A DNA stretch of 64,000 bases from Spodoptera frugiperda (Eukaryota > Arthropoda > Insecta > Lepidoptera > Noctuidae). Position 1 is the first letter of the stretch. Every line of letters begins with the position of its first letter. This document shows positions 46,401-61,400 of the stretch, one piece after another. The stretch spans positions 1 through 64,000 of the forward strand of contig NC_064213.1 of the NCBI RefSeq assembly GCF_023101765.2, in the 5' to 3' direction. A program made the translations under genes and the position numbers. Under the pieces are notes generated by a model. It ran no database searches and had not been told where the DNA came from. It worked only from the letters and a program-made list of their open reading frames with translations.

Positions 46401-49400
46401 TACAATGTACACCCACTTTTCACCATTTCTGTTATAAGTCCCATGTAATAGGGGGTGAGCCTATTGCCATATCCTGGACACAATTCCAGACTCCGTGCTA
46501 CTACCGAGAAATTTTCGAAAACCGAAAAAAGCCCAGTAATACTTTGCCCGACCCGGGAATCGAACCCGAGACCCCTTGTTCGGCAGTCGCACTTGCGACC
46601 ACTCGACCAACGAGGTTTTATGGGACCCAATTTAATCCGCGTCGAACAAAAAAGAATCACACAAATCGGTCCACAAACCTCGACGTAATCGGTGTACATA
46701 CATAGAAGAAAAACATACTGGCCGAATTGAGAACCTCCTCCTTTTAGGAAGTCGGTTAAAACGGACTTTTACTACTTCCTAGGTAAACTTTCTCGGTGTC
46801 TCCTTTAGGTGCAAATGGTGGCCACCGGGGAGGTTTTAGTGCGGTAAAAATCACACACACAACACTCCTTAGTTTTTTCCCCAAAAACCTAGGCACCTCT
46901 TCGCCCCGTCAACAAAAAAAAAGGTTTAAACTTTCTTGAAGTCATATTCTAGATGTAACCCGTAATATTCGTATTAATAATTTATTACAGTCCGAGATCC
47001 CAGGCTGTGTCCCAGGGCCGTAAGAAACAAATTGTTTTCCAAAGCAGTCGGTAATACTTGCACCTATAGAGTATAATAACTATAGTACTCGTATTATATC
47101 TACAACTACAACAAGACATCACACTGTTATCACGTCTTATTTTTGATAACTGTAACTAACTGAAATTATAAGTACATTATTTAAAATATATGTATTTGTG
47201 CAAAATTTGAATCACTAGGAATATATAGTGGCGCAATGTAAGGGAAGCTGCGGCATCACATCTGCCGCCAGTGCCAGGCGCCGGCTTGCGGACCTATCCA
47301 CCGCTGGGCGCGCGCACTGTCTGCCCCGACATATACTACGCAACTTGCGTACACTGCACCGCTTGCATGCCGTGCGAGTCGTGCAACACTGCAACACTGC
47401 CACACTGCGCACGATGCAAGGCTAAAAGTTTGTAGAGACACGTTCGCTGCGGTTTTCACAATTTCGCTTCTGAGGACATTTAGTACGAGTGGATCGTTTG
47501 GGAAATCCGCGGGTGCAGTGTACTCGAGTACAAGATTGCGGCGCTAAAAGTTTCGACACAAACACTTGACAAGACACGTACATATACAGCTCGCACTGGT
47601 CGCACTCACGCCGCGCCTTCAAATGTCGGTTGTGTGCGAGGTGTGCACGGAGTGAAGTTTGCTTTATTATTATATGCATGACACATTTGCAATTTGTCCG
47701 GGTATTGCAACAAGCTTATAATCCTTCAAAATTCTTTTTAAAATATAAAATTTCCAGCTTTTCCAGAGGGTGATAAACATAATACGTGTTTATTAAGACC
47801 GGCCTCCTGTTTATTCTTCAATAATATTCAATACTTAGACGGGCGAGGTGGGCAGGGGCGAGGAGTAACGCGGGGGGAGGGGGGTGCGGTCGGATTATTA
47901 AAACTTTTGTGTATTCTGGCATGTCCCTTGTGAGACGCTTGACGCGGCTCGTGGCTGGTTAAATAACTTGAACACAAATATGTTTACCAATATTTTACAT
48001 ATTATTGCGTATGTATGGATCTAAAGATATAAGGTAGGTCATTCTTATGCCAAGCCACTAGAACAGTTCACGAAGTATTACAACAGCTGCAGCTCTCTCC
48101 ACGCGACACCAGGAACCACCACAGCGGCACAGTTGGGTCGGGAACATTTGGGCACATCATGTCACTTGGGGAGCTGTATGGAGACAGATCTTCCTCATTA
48201 CTTCGTAAAGCTTTACTCGTTTCTTATTTAGTCTTAACTCTTAATCAGAACATGAGTTACATGTATGGACCGATTGTTTATATTACTTTGTTATATAATC
48301 CGTTCTACTACTATGTAGGCCAAGTTAACGCCTCGCTTAACTTCCAACTAAATAGTTAGTGCGGCCGTCTCTCGCCGACTGCCCGCCCGCCATCATGAAT
48401 CATCATCAATAAATGGTTTGTTGTAATAAGAGAGAAGTCCGTGTCACTACGATATTACAACTTATATGTATTATAAGAAATATTCCTGGTAGGTAAGCTT
48501 TACAATGATATAAATTATAAATAACATTATATTATTATGATTGTAATTGTCTCACATCTATCGTGTTACACACACATACATACATACCTATGTACATACC
48601 CAACACAAATCAAGTGCTTATATACTTATACTTGCAATAATTCGTAGTTTTATCGTTACACATAGTCATGTCACGTTACGATATTGATTAAGTGATTGTG
48701 ACGAGATGAAAGAGTTTAATAGCAGTCTGTAGGCATCTTCACATATACATATAATATATTGTTACTATACTGCCTCGTTGCTCGAGTGGTTGCCAGCGCG
48801 ACTGCTGGGCAAGGGGTCTCAGGTTCTATTTCCAGTTCGGGCAAAATATTATTGAGCTTTTTTTAAGGGGTTTTGAAAATTTATCAGTCTGGACTTGAGC
48901 CCTGTATATGGCAAAAGCTCACCCCCTATTACATGGGACTTGTAATACCAAAAGGGTAAATAGTGGGTGTACATTGTACAGTAGCATTACGTGCTGTAAT
49001 GCGCACCTCTTCCTACCCCTTCGGGGATAAAAGACGTGACGACGCCTTTTTGTTAATGACGTAATAATTATTAACATTATTGCTGGTGAGATTGCTACGA
49101 GCTACGAGAAGTCGTAGCAGTAGATTGAGAGAGCGCTACGCTCCGGCGCTACGCGCTACGGCGGGAGCACGCGTGGCTCTACGATTGTGTAGAGCCACGC
49201 GAATTGATTGCGAATATAATTATGTAATTGACGTAATTCAATTAAGTTATCAATACTCGGTTGTTCTATATAAATATAAACCGTCAATAGCCGATTCGAT
49301 ACGCTCGCACTCCTCAGAACAAAGACTTACCAAATCGATTTTGGTTTTTACCGACTAAATAAAAAGAACCGCAGCAAATACAATTATTTGGTCGGGAGTT

Positions 49401-52400
49401 CGACTGGTTCAATTTATTATTTGTTTTATAAAACGTGTATGCAACGCCGGCTGATAAATAAAAATAAAACGTATCGTTGTATAGCGAGTGTGGCGAGTGC
49501 GAGCGGTCGGTACATAACATCGTACAGTTTATATATTAATTATAGCGGACAGAGGTAAGGTTACGTCATATTTTTTATTTATAAGACGTTATTATTAGAC
49601 TCAATTTAAGTTGTATAACCAACTTGAAGAATTCAATACCACCCGAGTAACACCAGTATTGACACAGCAGCAAGTGCGTGCAGGTTCAGTCGCCGGTCGT
49701 ATGATGATGTAGTCGAGCTGAGCGAGATGGTGACGCGTGAAGGCAAACACAAGTTTGGTGACAATGTCTGAGAACTGGTAGTATCAGCGTAGACACGGAG
49801 AGAGAGAGAATTACTGCAGGGACCGTGACTGTACATGGAACTACCTCCGTGCTGTTCACATCGTGATGTACAGTATAATTATATATACATAACTAGTGTG
49901 TGGTACCTGCATGCGCGGCATCACCACGAAGGAGTCAGGTTTGAGCGCGCCGCCCAGCGGCACCTCGCACGATATCTTCACGCCCTGCAACAATGTTAGC
50001 TACATTGTACTCAAGTTGTCCTCATTCCTAACTACATACTCCCGCCTCTAGATCGACACCAAGTCCTGTTGCTGTTGCTCTATAAGTGTCTGTACCCCGA
50101 TGAGTTGAGTTGAGAGCAATTCGTAATCAAATAAGTAGAAATTGCTTAATGTGAATTCCCGCAATATGTTAAATATTTGAGCAGTGAACAGACAGTTTCG
50201 TGAAAATGTACATTAAAAGCGTTTAGTATTGAAGTCGTTTTAATTACTCGGTCGGCAGCGCTCAGCTTCACAAACAATTCGTGGCTCGCATGAGGCGTGA
50301 CGTCACAGGTGCCGTGTTCCACGTGCCGCTGTAATACCTGACGGCCGACTGCTGTAACAATATCTACTGGAATTTGCTCGCCATTGTTCATGTATAAAAT
50401 TGCTTTTTTAAAGTTAATTTGTAATATAATTGTCGAATAATATTATTACTTGTCATCAGTTGTTAAACACTTATGTCCATACATACGTACATATAATAAT
50501 ATGTATGGATGACATACGTACTACAACGTACGTACGTCCTGTAATATTGCAATGTGATACACTTTAATAAAGACAAGTTGTTGCTTGTAAATCTATTTAT
50601 TTTATCAATTTTCAATTTGTAACATTCCAATGAGACACAAAAGGCAACTGGAGATGGGATCGCCGCTCCCTGGGAACGATGACTGTCGACACGCGTGTGT
50701 TGGATGCTGCTCGAGTATCGCTAGGCGATAGGATTGACAAACACGGCCACGGAGGACTTTGTTGACACTGTGCCCACAAGCTGGTGGCGAGCTCTCCATA
50801 ATGCATTTAATGTGTAAGTACAGACTGCACACTCACACGCAGGCTATGTGATGTTGATCTACCCGAACGAGTTACCCGCGAGATACGCGCGGTCCCGCCC
50901 CTCACGCATCATGTACCAGTTCCTCCGTTAGTTGTCGCAACAACCAAGAAAGTTGTGGTATGTACAGGTTGCAGGCGGAGGTACACTCGCGTGTAACGTG
51001 AGAGTGGCGCAGCTCTCGAGGCTCGCCGCGCGCCGCCGGCGGCTGCTCCGCGCCAGCTTTAGCGCAGTGATTATGTTTTAATCTGGCCGCTTCAATGACA
51101 CCTGACCTCGTTTGCGAGCTCGTCCGCGATAACACACGCTTTCACTCAGATTTCCACGTTATGTGTAGCCACTAATAGAAAGTATATAATTACAATTCTG
51201 TACAAGAAAACAAGTCTAGGCTTGAGCTAACAAAAGAGTATTTTATATTCCGTCCTAAGTGAAAGTTTGGCCGCGTCGATGCCGCGATGTCCCGGACACA
51301 GATTAATTTAAGTTTGTAAACTGCTGGCAAGTTCACTTCTTCCAGCGGTTATTATATAAAAGTTGCCCCGCGGCCGCCGGCCGGCCCGACACGTGGCCAC
51401 TACTCGCGCTGGCACGGCACGTCACAGTGCGCTCCTCAGCCGGCCTCATACTGTTCACGTCGTACTTTAACCGAGAAAATGTAATGTTTGAAGATGTTTG
51501 GGATATCGTGTCGTGTGGATGTGTGAGTGCACCATGTAGTATGCTGTACACACCGCGATGGCGGCGTCAATGAGCAGGTAGAGCGGTTTGTGCGCGCGCG
51601 CGACGCGGCCGCGGTACACGAACAGCCGGCGCCCGCACACGCGCCGCGCCTCCAGCACCACCTGCACACACACACACACCGCTTCATTATTCCATTATAT
51701 GCACGTATTGTGAACAACTCACTTTCATGTTTCTATAAACAAAATTCTAAAGACATATAACTAATTTTTTTTTCAGCGGTGATGTCTCAAAGGAGTAGGT
51801 ATATAGGAGACCGTGTTGTGAAATCCCCGCTGTGCACTCCGCCCGCACACTATTATTAAAAATTTATGAATAGTTGGTATTTGTGTCATGGTTACGTAAG
51901 GTACTGATAATGTTATATGCACTAAATACCACATTCTTTGGATAGTTTTTCTGTAAAGTACTTATATTTACGCGTATGTTTCGTAACAATAGAGTTTCAG
52001 TCAGTGGGCGCTGGCTGCTGCCCGACCATGAGGTCCGTCCATGCAAGATGTTCCATTAGGTACGAGTTAATGGGCGCGGTACAGCGAGCCTGTCTATTAA
52101 AGCGGCGTGCCACAGGAACAAGAGAAGTCCACCGTGTGACATCAACCGCCTCTTAAATATTAACGTATCCTTACTCCTCATCGTATGAACCTAATCTCGT
52201 ACAACAATGACTAAATTGTACCAAACGTATCGGATGAACAAACAGTTCATTCCCGACGTACCGCCGCAACGCTTACATAATATGTACAATAGTATTTCTG
52301 TATATAACTTGTTCGTGGCAAGAGATACACCGAGCTTCCCGTGCCTGCATTACGTGGAGTTAAGCCACAACCTGCACGAGGCGTGGTGTCGCCGGCGAAC

Positions 52401-55400
52401 AACATTGTGTTACAGTAACAACAAATAACGTATAATATTTATAACAAATAAGTATTATGAAAAGCTTAGAGCATCCCATGATGTAGTTGAATCTCGTCTG
52501 TGCATTATTGCAGCACAAGCAACGCGTGCATATATTGATACAGCAGGTTGAAACACACGAGACAGATATAAAAGTCGCCACGCCGCCGGCACGCCGCCAC
52601 GCCAACTAACTTCACTATCACCACATTCCCGAATCAGCTTAAACTTCAATTTCCTTTAATTTATTTATCTAACTGGCTCTGGCCCGTACGTTACGTGTGT
52701 GCCGCTATATACACTACACATACAATGTTCTTGGATATCTCAAATGTAAGAATTCTCACTATTGAGTTGGAATTGTGTTTGTGTTCGCAGTGTGGAGCGT
52801 AGTGATTGATGTTTAGTTCCCGAGTAAGGCAGAGTGTGTACTAAGTAGTGGAACAGAGTCAGACTGATTTATTTTATGGAAGTAGGCTCGGTTTCCATTA
52901 CTCGGGGCTCGTAAGTAGCGGCAAGTGAATGCTGAGTGCTAACTCAACACTCACTTTCCTAGCCCTTCATGGAATCAATGGCGGTAAGATTCGTGCATAT
53001 ATTTTGACCTGTTTTAATAGTATCAAGTAACCTACTATCCTAGTTCTTTCTAATATTAATAGTCAGCAGCAAACTCAACATCGAACCCACGACCCACGTA
53101 CCTATTTCATTCAAATTAATCTCATTAAAGTTTAATGAGAGAGATATAAAAACAAAATGGATCCTCTGGGAATAAATTCACATTTGCACAAAGTAATGTT
53201 ATAAATACTGGCAGTATTTCATAATTAAGGGAGGTGTAAAAGTGTACAACATTCAGGCAGCCGGCTGTACGCTGTGACTGTACGGTGCCGCGCTCGAGGC
53301 GCCACAGATTCTCGTTAGCGTCAGCTGGTGTCATCGTTTTATTATTATAATCTCTAAGAAAAGTAAGGGTTTGACTGGACATTACTCGAATACAGTACTA
53401 ACAAAAGAAGTGCCGCACTGCACTGCGTTATATAAAATTATTAGTATGTGTGCGAGTCTCGAGGAGATGGCGCGCGTCGCACGACCTGCTGCGAGCACTC
53501 AGTGAGCTGGACAACACTTGTATTACGAACCACGTCACTGAGTTTGGTAGTTACACGCATATGATCTTTACGTTTCACAAACCAAACGAATTTTCTCAGA
53601 CACATTATTATTAAAGAAATAATAAGAACGAGACAGCTCTGTCGCTGCGAGTAATCCGACAATGATTTGTGTTGACCTTTACTGTGCTCTCTTTATACAT
53701 CTCGAATAAAGTAGCATTATTCATGCATACATATAAATACATTTCAGTTCAATTTTATATTTAACCATTTTGTGTGTTGCTGAATGTCTGCTACACCTGC
53801 AACTAGTTGGCGAGTAGTGCCGGCGCCAGGCGTCGCTCGGCGGCGCGGTCCCCGGGCGCTCATTATCAACTATTGCCGAACTTGCTAATTGGATTAAATC
53901 ATTCAGATCGTCAACGTTGACTCTGTCGGTCGCTAGCGCTCCTCACCCTACGTCTCTTGCATATCATTCCGCTCTCTAGGTTCCTTATAGTATCTGCTTA
54001 CCTTGACTTGCCATCCCAATCGCAACTAATACTATAAACATGAAAGACTGTTTGTTTGTGACTTTATTCACACAACGAATAGTCTTGTTGACATTTTGCA
54101 TACTACATATTATGCAGTTGCGAACTTGCGAGTTCGAATAAAGACAAAGGCTTCGTACATTTATACATGCATCCATTTTGTTTGCAATAGCATCTACAGT
54201 ACACGACCATGTGGAGCAACGTTTATTTAAATAGAAGGAAAACTAAAGGATTATTTAATAAAAGAGATTACAGTCGAGGACCCGATAATGCAGTTAAAGA
54301 GAGATCAGACTTCAAATAGCTCGAGCACGCGACAAAACAACAGAGTGGAGTGCAGCAGTGCAGTGAGTCGCTCGCTCACAGCGCAGCTCTGTTTACAAGT
54401 CCCGGGAGCACTGACATTGTTCACCAAAGTGAAGTGAACCAACTTTGGAACTACAAACAGAAACAATTTCATTTGAGCTAACATTCAGGCGCACTCACAC
54501 TGGGACGGCTCGTGTAGAGTGGGCTCATGTTACACACACACAGACACACATACAATAGTAAAGATTGCCACATGTATGAAATCAATAAGGATATCACTTG
54601 GATTGTCACGCCGCCCCGCGCCTGAACTGCCAATCAGTAAGCAGGCAGTAATAAAGGCAACCCTCAGTCAACGTTGATAGACAAGTGACAGTGATTGCGC
54701 CCCGCGCCCCGCGCCCAGGACACAGCGCGACCAGATCCCATTCTGTTCTGATCCGGCTCGAGATATGAATACTACCTTATTTATAGCCTGAGTCAATATA
54801 CTTACATATTTCTAAGTTCACATACAGATCAAGTCATAATTATACTTAAATAAATCCAGTAAAGGGAAATAGCTTGAAGCAGTATGTCTATGATTTACAA
54901 TATACTCGTGCAAGCATTTATAACAGCTTGTATGCAACGTAAGTAATACAGTGAGTATGTGAGTACACAGTGAGTCCAGTAAGCAAGCACCCTCGTTACC
55001 CTGATCTCCACCTCGCCGTAGGGCCGCACGCGGCACTCGCTCGGGCAGAACTTGGCCCGCAGCTGGTCCGTGTCGCCTGCAACAACCGCCACTGTCAGTG
55101 TGTCATCTACTCCAGCTCGTGGCTCTAAGGAACACAAATCTCATCAATACTTTGTAAAGAATACATTCGTGTTGTTTATGTGTCCCGAGAGGGTGTAATA
55201 TCATGACTGCGTTACAGTAAGTACTATTATTATAAAGACACAATATCCGTCATCATCAGACGGCTCACATTTAGGTTTAAACTCAACGCTTCCATGACGT
55301 ATTATGCAAAGCAATGGTCTGAGAGCCGTCGCAGTAACAAGTAACCGCCTCCGTCCGCCTGCTCGCGGCACGCGGCGAGGCGGCAGTTTACTCTCTAATA

Positions 55401-58400
55401 AAGTTTTATTCGTCAAAAGAATCGCTGGCCAGCAATTACAGTCCGGACCCTCTCAAGGGAATGTTCGTGATGAGATACATACTCGTACTTGTGTATATGT
55501 ATACAATGTTGTACCGAGCTGCGAGCTGCAAACTGCAATTTGCCATTAATGGAAGAAAATATTATAATTCGGTGAGCTCCCAGAGGACAGCTGAGCGGCA
55601 GATAATGTTATGATTAGTTCCGACTTGATGCGTCTCAGCGGTTCGTTCCCTCCATAGCCGCATTGTCGCTACAATTTAATAAAATAGAATACTGAGGAAT
55701 AGCACTCGCCCATCTCTGCGAGGAATGACAAGAGTGTTGTTTTATTAGGAACATTATTGTATGTCAAACAAAGTGTTAGTCCTGCCGTCGCGCCCCGCCC
55801 CGCCCCGCGCCCCGCGCCCCGCAACACAAGCACCTCATCAGGGATTCAATAAAATTGGAGGCAATTTGTTTCAGTTAGCGAGTCGGACCTGGACGAGCAA
55901 GAATTGAATACGTGAATAATGGAAATAATCTCCGCTAATATACATACATGTTAATGTTACTTTGTCTGTCTTTCACGCTAAATTCACTGAACCAATTTTT
56001 ACGAAAGGCTAGCTTTCCACTTGAGGTTTTACTCGAGTGAAATTTAGATCAGAGTATTTTATTATATGCGTAACAAAGAATATATTTTCCTCTGTTAATA
56101 TCAACTAACGAGCTCTGCAGACGTAGGTACAATAATGTTTGTCATTTGTTTAACCAAAGTTAGCATACGAAAGCAGCATTGAGTTGCAAAAAAGGTGTTT
56201 TAAATAATTGATCTTTGCACCGCATAATCGCTGTAATGAATGTTACCGCAGTGACATTATAAACATGGGTTAATGGTCAAGAGATCTAGCCAACGTTTGT
56301 ATGTAACGCGAGGACCACAATTCCACGAAGTGCTACAGTACCCGCAGCCCGCACACTGGAGTTGGTCACAGACGCGTGCCGACTGCCAAACACCGGTCAC
56401 CCGGTACCCCCCACAACACAGTACAATGTTTTCATTTAAATTCAGCCCTTTTACACCTTTGAGTGTTCCGCATGTCGCGTGTCGCGGGTACAAAGTTGTG
56501 CAAATACCAGCGTACTTCATTATCTCATTACGCGCGCCGCCGACTGCCGCAGCCTCCCTCGGCTTTCATTAATTTCCTGTTGTGTCGTTTGTCCCACTAC
56601 CGCCACACTTTTATACACTTCTATTTCACATAAAATCATACACTTTATTTCCCGAGAGACGCGCGGAGATGATGTGTACAAATTAAATGCTACACTCTCT
56701 TCTTCTATTTTTAGCAATATCGGATTATCGGATCGAATTCGGATTCGGATAAAAAATCTATTTAGATATCACATTTCGCTTGATCGTAGAACGGAGCAAG
56801 GATGAGGAACCCAAGAGATGAGGCTGCCTGGTGGCAGTGTGTGGAGTGTAATATAGTTGGTGCAGTTACCGGAGTCGGCGTCGAAGTGCACGGCGGTGGG
56901 CAGCGGCGTGATGTTGGTGAGCCGCAGGCGGTAGCACGTGCGCCGGCCCAGCGTCAGCGCGCGCTGCGGCCGCAGCGTGGCCGTGCCGCGCGCGCCGCCC
57001 GCGTCGCCGCCGCCCTCGCCGCCTTCCTCGCCGCCGACATCTCCGCCGTCCAGCCGGCACCCGCAGCCAGCTAATGCCAACTTATACATTACATATTTCA
57101 TGCATGCATCCTCATTCTGTTGTATTGAAACCCTTAGCCCAAGCTACTTGCAATCGGCAGATGTCTTCTTTTTTTTCTCGATGACGACAATGTGTAGTGA
57201 GAGAAGTATTAGTGTGATGGTGACTGACCGTCGTGGTAGGTGGCGGAGCGCGCGCACGGTATGAGCCGCAGCACGAGGCGCGGCGCGAGCACGCGGTAGG
57301 CCACGAGCACGGCGCGCGCCGCGCTGCCCGCGCCGCCCGGCACGGCGCACACGTCGCCCTCCGTGCGGCGCGCGCGCACCAACGTCGCCACGCACCCGTC
57401 GCACTGCGCACACCACACAACTACACTAGTCGCACTCACCAATAACGGACACGAGACAACTCCATTATAAATGGTTGTGTTCCCACGTCCCCACGGCAGA
57501 AACAGTTTCATTAAGTCGAGATGTTCGTAGCGATACGAATGTATGTTTTGCTGCAGCTGCACTGACGGATCGTTCGATTAAAAAGTGTCTGTAAACCGTA
57601 CCGGGTTATTACTAAAGCCAGAACATCGTTTGTCGCGGCGCTGTAGGTCAGCGTGCTCGTTGATATTATGTAAATGAGAACTTTCGAAAGCGGTCGCAAC
57701 AAGCTGGAGTTTTATTGAAACGTTAAATATTTTCCTTTAAAATGGTAATTGAAATAGTCGAAGCGCCGCCTGCGGTAATCGATAGCTTGTTCTAAACAAC
57801 TTCCAGCCGCCGCCGCCGCCTGCCTCTCCGAAGGGATGTAAAGTTGGCGGACTGCTGGTCGCGCGGCTCACAACTTGTTTGCAACTACTGGCCGCTATAA
57901 ATCTACTTTTCTTTCGCAAATCTTACTTATCATTCGCTTACAAGACGCGAGACTTCATAGACGTGTACTTTGCCTTTAATAATAATGTATCTTAATAACT
58001 TACAATAATTCTTACTATAAAATTAACTGCAGTGTCAGTTCGAAAGTAAAGTGTGTCGCGAGTGTGATTTTACAATTTATACTTACTTATATTGTGCAAG
58101 ATGAACTAAATATTTCTTGGTTATAACATATATCTGTGTTAGATATGTCTAACCAAACAGCTTCCCCTTTCGGGCGTAGCCAACTATTGCAGCGAAGTCC
58201 TCCACCGACTCCAAATCAACCAGAACCAGTTCAACCTATTGAGCAAATTCCACCTCAAGCTCCAGCCGTGTTGGCTGGTGAGTTACCCCCTGAAGTTGTT
58301 TCAACACCAGATATCCAGAAATGGATTGGGTCAATAGACGCCGTTCTCACTGAGGTCTGCACCATAGTCTCAGAAGGGAAAATGAACAACGATCAAAAGC

Positions 58401-61400
58401 AGCGTGTCTCCGCCCTTTGTCGCAACGTTTTAAAGGGGACAAGTCAAATGGCCGTAGAATATCAGGCTTTAAAGCAAAAAACCATCCAAGCGCACCACAC
58501 AGTACTGCATCTAAAAGAACAGCTGGACCTTGCAGAATCTATTAAGGTGATCAAAAATACTATAATCGACAAATTATCGCCTTCTGACATAACCTCTTCA
58601 TCTTACGCTAGCATAGTAAAAAAAAGTTCCGAAACCCTCATCCGTCCAGCAAATCTGAGTTCTGTGGCCATCTATCCTTGCGACAAGACGAGAACAAGCG
58701 AAGACACAAAGTCACTTGTTCAGAAAATTATTTCGCCTGAAGAACTAAAGCTTCATGTCCGTGGCCTAAAAAAAGTCAGAAACGGGGGTGTACTTATTAG
58801 GACTGAGAACAAAGGAGATATTGAAAAGCTCAGGAATTCAACGAAACTGATGTCATCTGGCCTTACGGTAGAAGAAACCCCCAAGCGCCGACCTAGGATT
58901 GCTGTCGTTGGAGTTCCAGTAGCACTTACTGAAAGAGAAGTATTTGACTGCATCTATGAGCAAAACCTTTCGGAGAAATTGGCAAATAGTACTCGTGAGT
59001 CCTTTCTTGCTACTGTCAAATTGAGCCATAAGTCAGGTAAGAAAGGTCTTCCCACTTGCAATTATATATTAGAAGTTTCTGCTGCCGTCAGGAAAGTCCT
59101 CATAAACCAAGGCCGGATTTTTATAAACTGGACTTCTTGCCCTGTAAGAGATTTCACAATAGTTACAAGATGCTTCAACTGCCAGCAGTTTGGCCATGCA
59201 GCTAAGTTTTGTCGTGAAACTAGTCCTACGTGCAACCACTGTGGGGAGACTGGGCATTCCCACAAGGAGTGTAGCAGTAAATCTTCTCCACCTCAATGTG
59301 CGACGTGCAAGCGCTTCAAGAAGAAATGTGACCATCAGACTGGTGACGCAGAGTGTCCGGCGCGTAAATATGCTGAGATTAATTATATCAATTCGATTGA
59401 CTATGAAGGCGCCTAAGAGCGCCCCGGATAGTTTATTTAGTAGCACTTAGTTATTGTCTCTTAAGTTAAAAGTTACTCTATATTTTTATTAATTTAGTAA
59501 TTAGTTATTATGGCCAGTCAGCTAATCACTGATCTGGATGAATTTTCTGTGTCTGAAGCCAATACCTGTAATGTAGAAGATTGTAAACTTCTTCTTCCTT
59601 CTGGGGAAAATACGCTTACGCTACTAACTCAAAATATTCGCAGTATTAATCGCAACATGGATGGCTTTGAAGTTCTATTAGAAAGTCTTGACATTAACTG
59701 TGATGTTATTGTCCTAACAGAATGTTGGCTATCTTCTCAGACAGCCAATTTACCTTCTCTCGACGGCTACTGCACTCACAAAACAAATTCAAACATGAAT
59801 CAGAATGATGGTGTAGTGGTGTACATCAAAAACAACTTAAAAGTTCTAGTGGAAGAGCCCAGAGTTCAAAATAGTAACTGTTTAGTAATTAAAATTATTC
59901 CGGATACTGTAATTATGGCCATTTATAGGCCACCGTCTCAAAACATTGACAGCTTCTTGGACTCACTTGATGTAAACTTAAAACGTTTATCTGCTTTTAA
60001 GAACATTATATTAATGGGTGACATAAATATTAATATTGCTTCTGAGAGAGCAGATACACATGTACATAACTACCTAAATATTTGTTCATTTCATGGTCTT
60101 TTACCAACCCATTATTATCCCACGCACCAGTCTGGGTCATGTTTGGATCATTTCATCATAAAAACCCGACATCCGAACAAAACATTAGTCACCAATTCAT
60201 CGCTTACGGACCATCAAGCTATTTTGCTAACAATACAAAAATCCTCACCTAGAAAAAACTGCATGCGTAGCTTTTTAAAAATTAATATGACTAATCTTGC
60301 ACGTGACATTCGCGACATCGACTTTGACCCTGTTTACGATACTAATGACGCAAATATTTCATTACAGTATTTCATAAATGCGCTACAACATGCGATAAAC
60401 AAAAATACAATTACCAAAATAACGTCTAGAAGGTATAAATCGATCAAACCGTGGATCACTCCAGGTCTCGTTCGTTGTATACGGCATAGGGACAAACTAC
60501 ACCAAAAGTCAAAACTTGCACCTGATAATGAAATACTTTCTATTTCATATAAAAGGTATAGAAACTTTTGTAACAACCTTTTAAAAAAAATTAAATATCA
60601 ACACGAGAAGAATGAATTACAGAAGGCAGGAAAAAACAGTAAACTCGTTTGGAAATTTATTAAAACAAATACTTTTCGATCGAAAAATCCTGAACCCCCA
60701 CTCGAATTACTGTCTTCAGAAATAAACCCATTAGTAGCCGCAAATAAAGTAAATAGTTTTTTTGCTAACATTGGCAAAACCTTAGCTGAAAAATCCTTGA
60801 ACCATAGTACTTATCCCCACCAACCATTGTCGGCTGTAAATACCCCTACGAAAACATCAAAATCTTTTGTTTTATTAAACACTGACGTCAATGAAATTTT
60901 AAGGATAATTACAGGGTTAAAGGACGATTGCGCTGTTGGGTGGGATGGCATTCCTAATAACATACTGAAAAGGTTTAAACACCTTCTTGCTCCTCCATTG
61001 ACCCATATTTTTCAGTCATGTTTGTCTAAAGGAATCTTTCCCAAACCGCTTAAAAAAGCAGTAGTTACGCCAGTTTTCAAAGCGGGAGATAAAAACTGTG
61101 TTAACAACTATAGACCCATTTCAGTATTAACAGGTCTCTCAAAAATTTTAGAAAAAATTATAAATAGCAGATTAATAGATTATCTTGAAGTTAACAATTT
61201 GCTTTCAAATAACCAATTTGGGTTTAGACCAAAAAGATCGACTAACCAAGCAGTTCACAGACTGTCCGAATACATTAGTACTAACCTTGACAAGGGTATG
61301 CATACCATTGGGATTTTCCTGGACCTCGCTAAAGCTTTTGACACAATTTCTTGTTCTATGTTACTGCACAAGCTTGAAAAACTTGGAATAAGAGGCGAAC

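Noticed and set aside
46336..46616. A genuine tRNA gene because of A- and B-box sequence
   Set aside because: The region cannot be folded by eye into a complete cloverleaf, and the long body and shared copies show a SINE.
47215..47460. Overlapping ORFs in a GC-rich intronic patch
   Set aside because: Open in several frames on both strands, no matching splice phases, and no exon is missing at this point of the gene.
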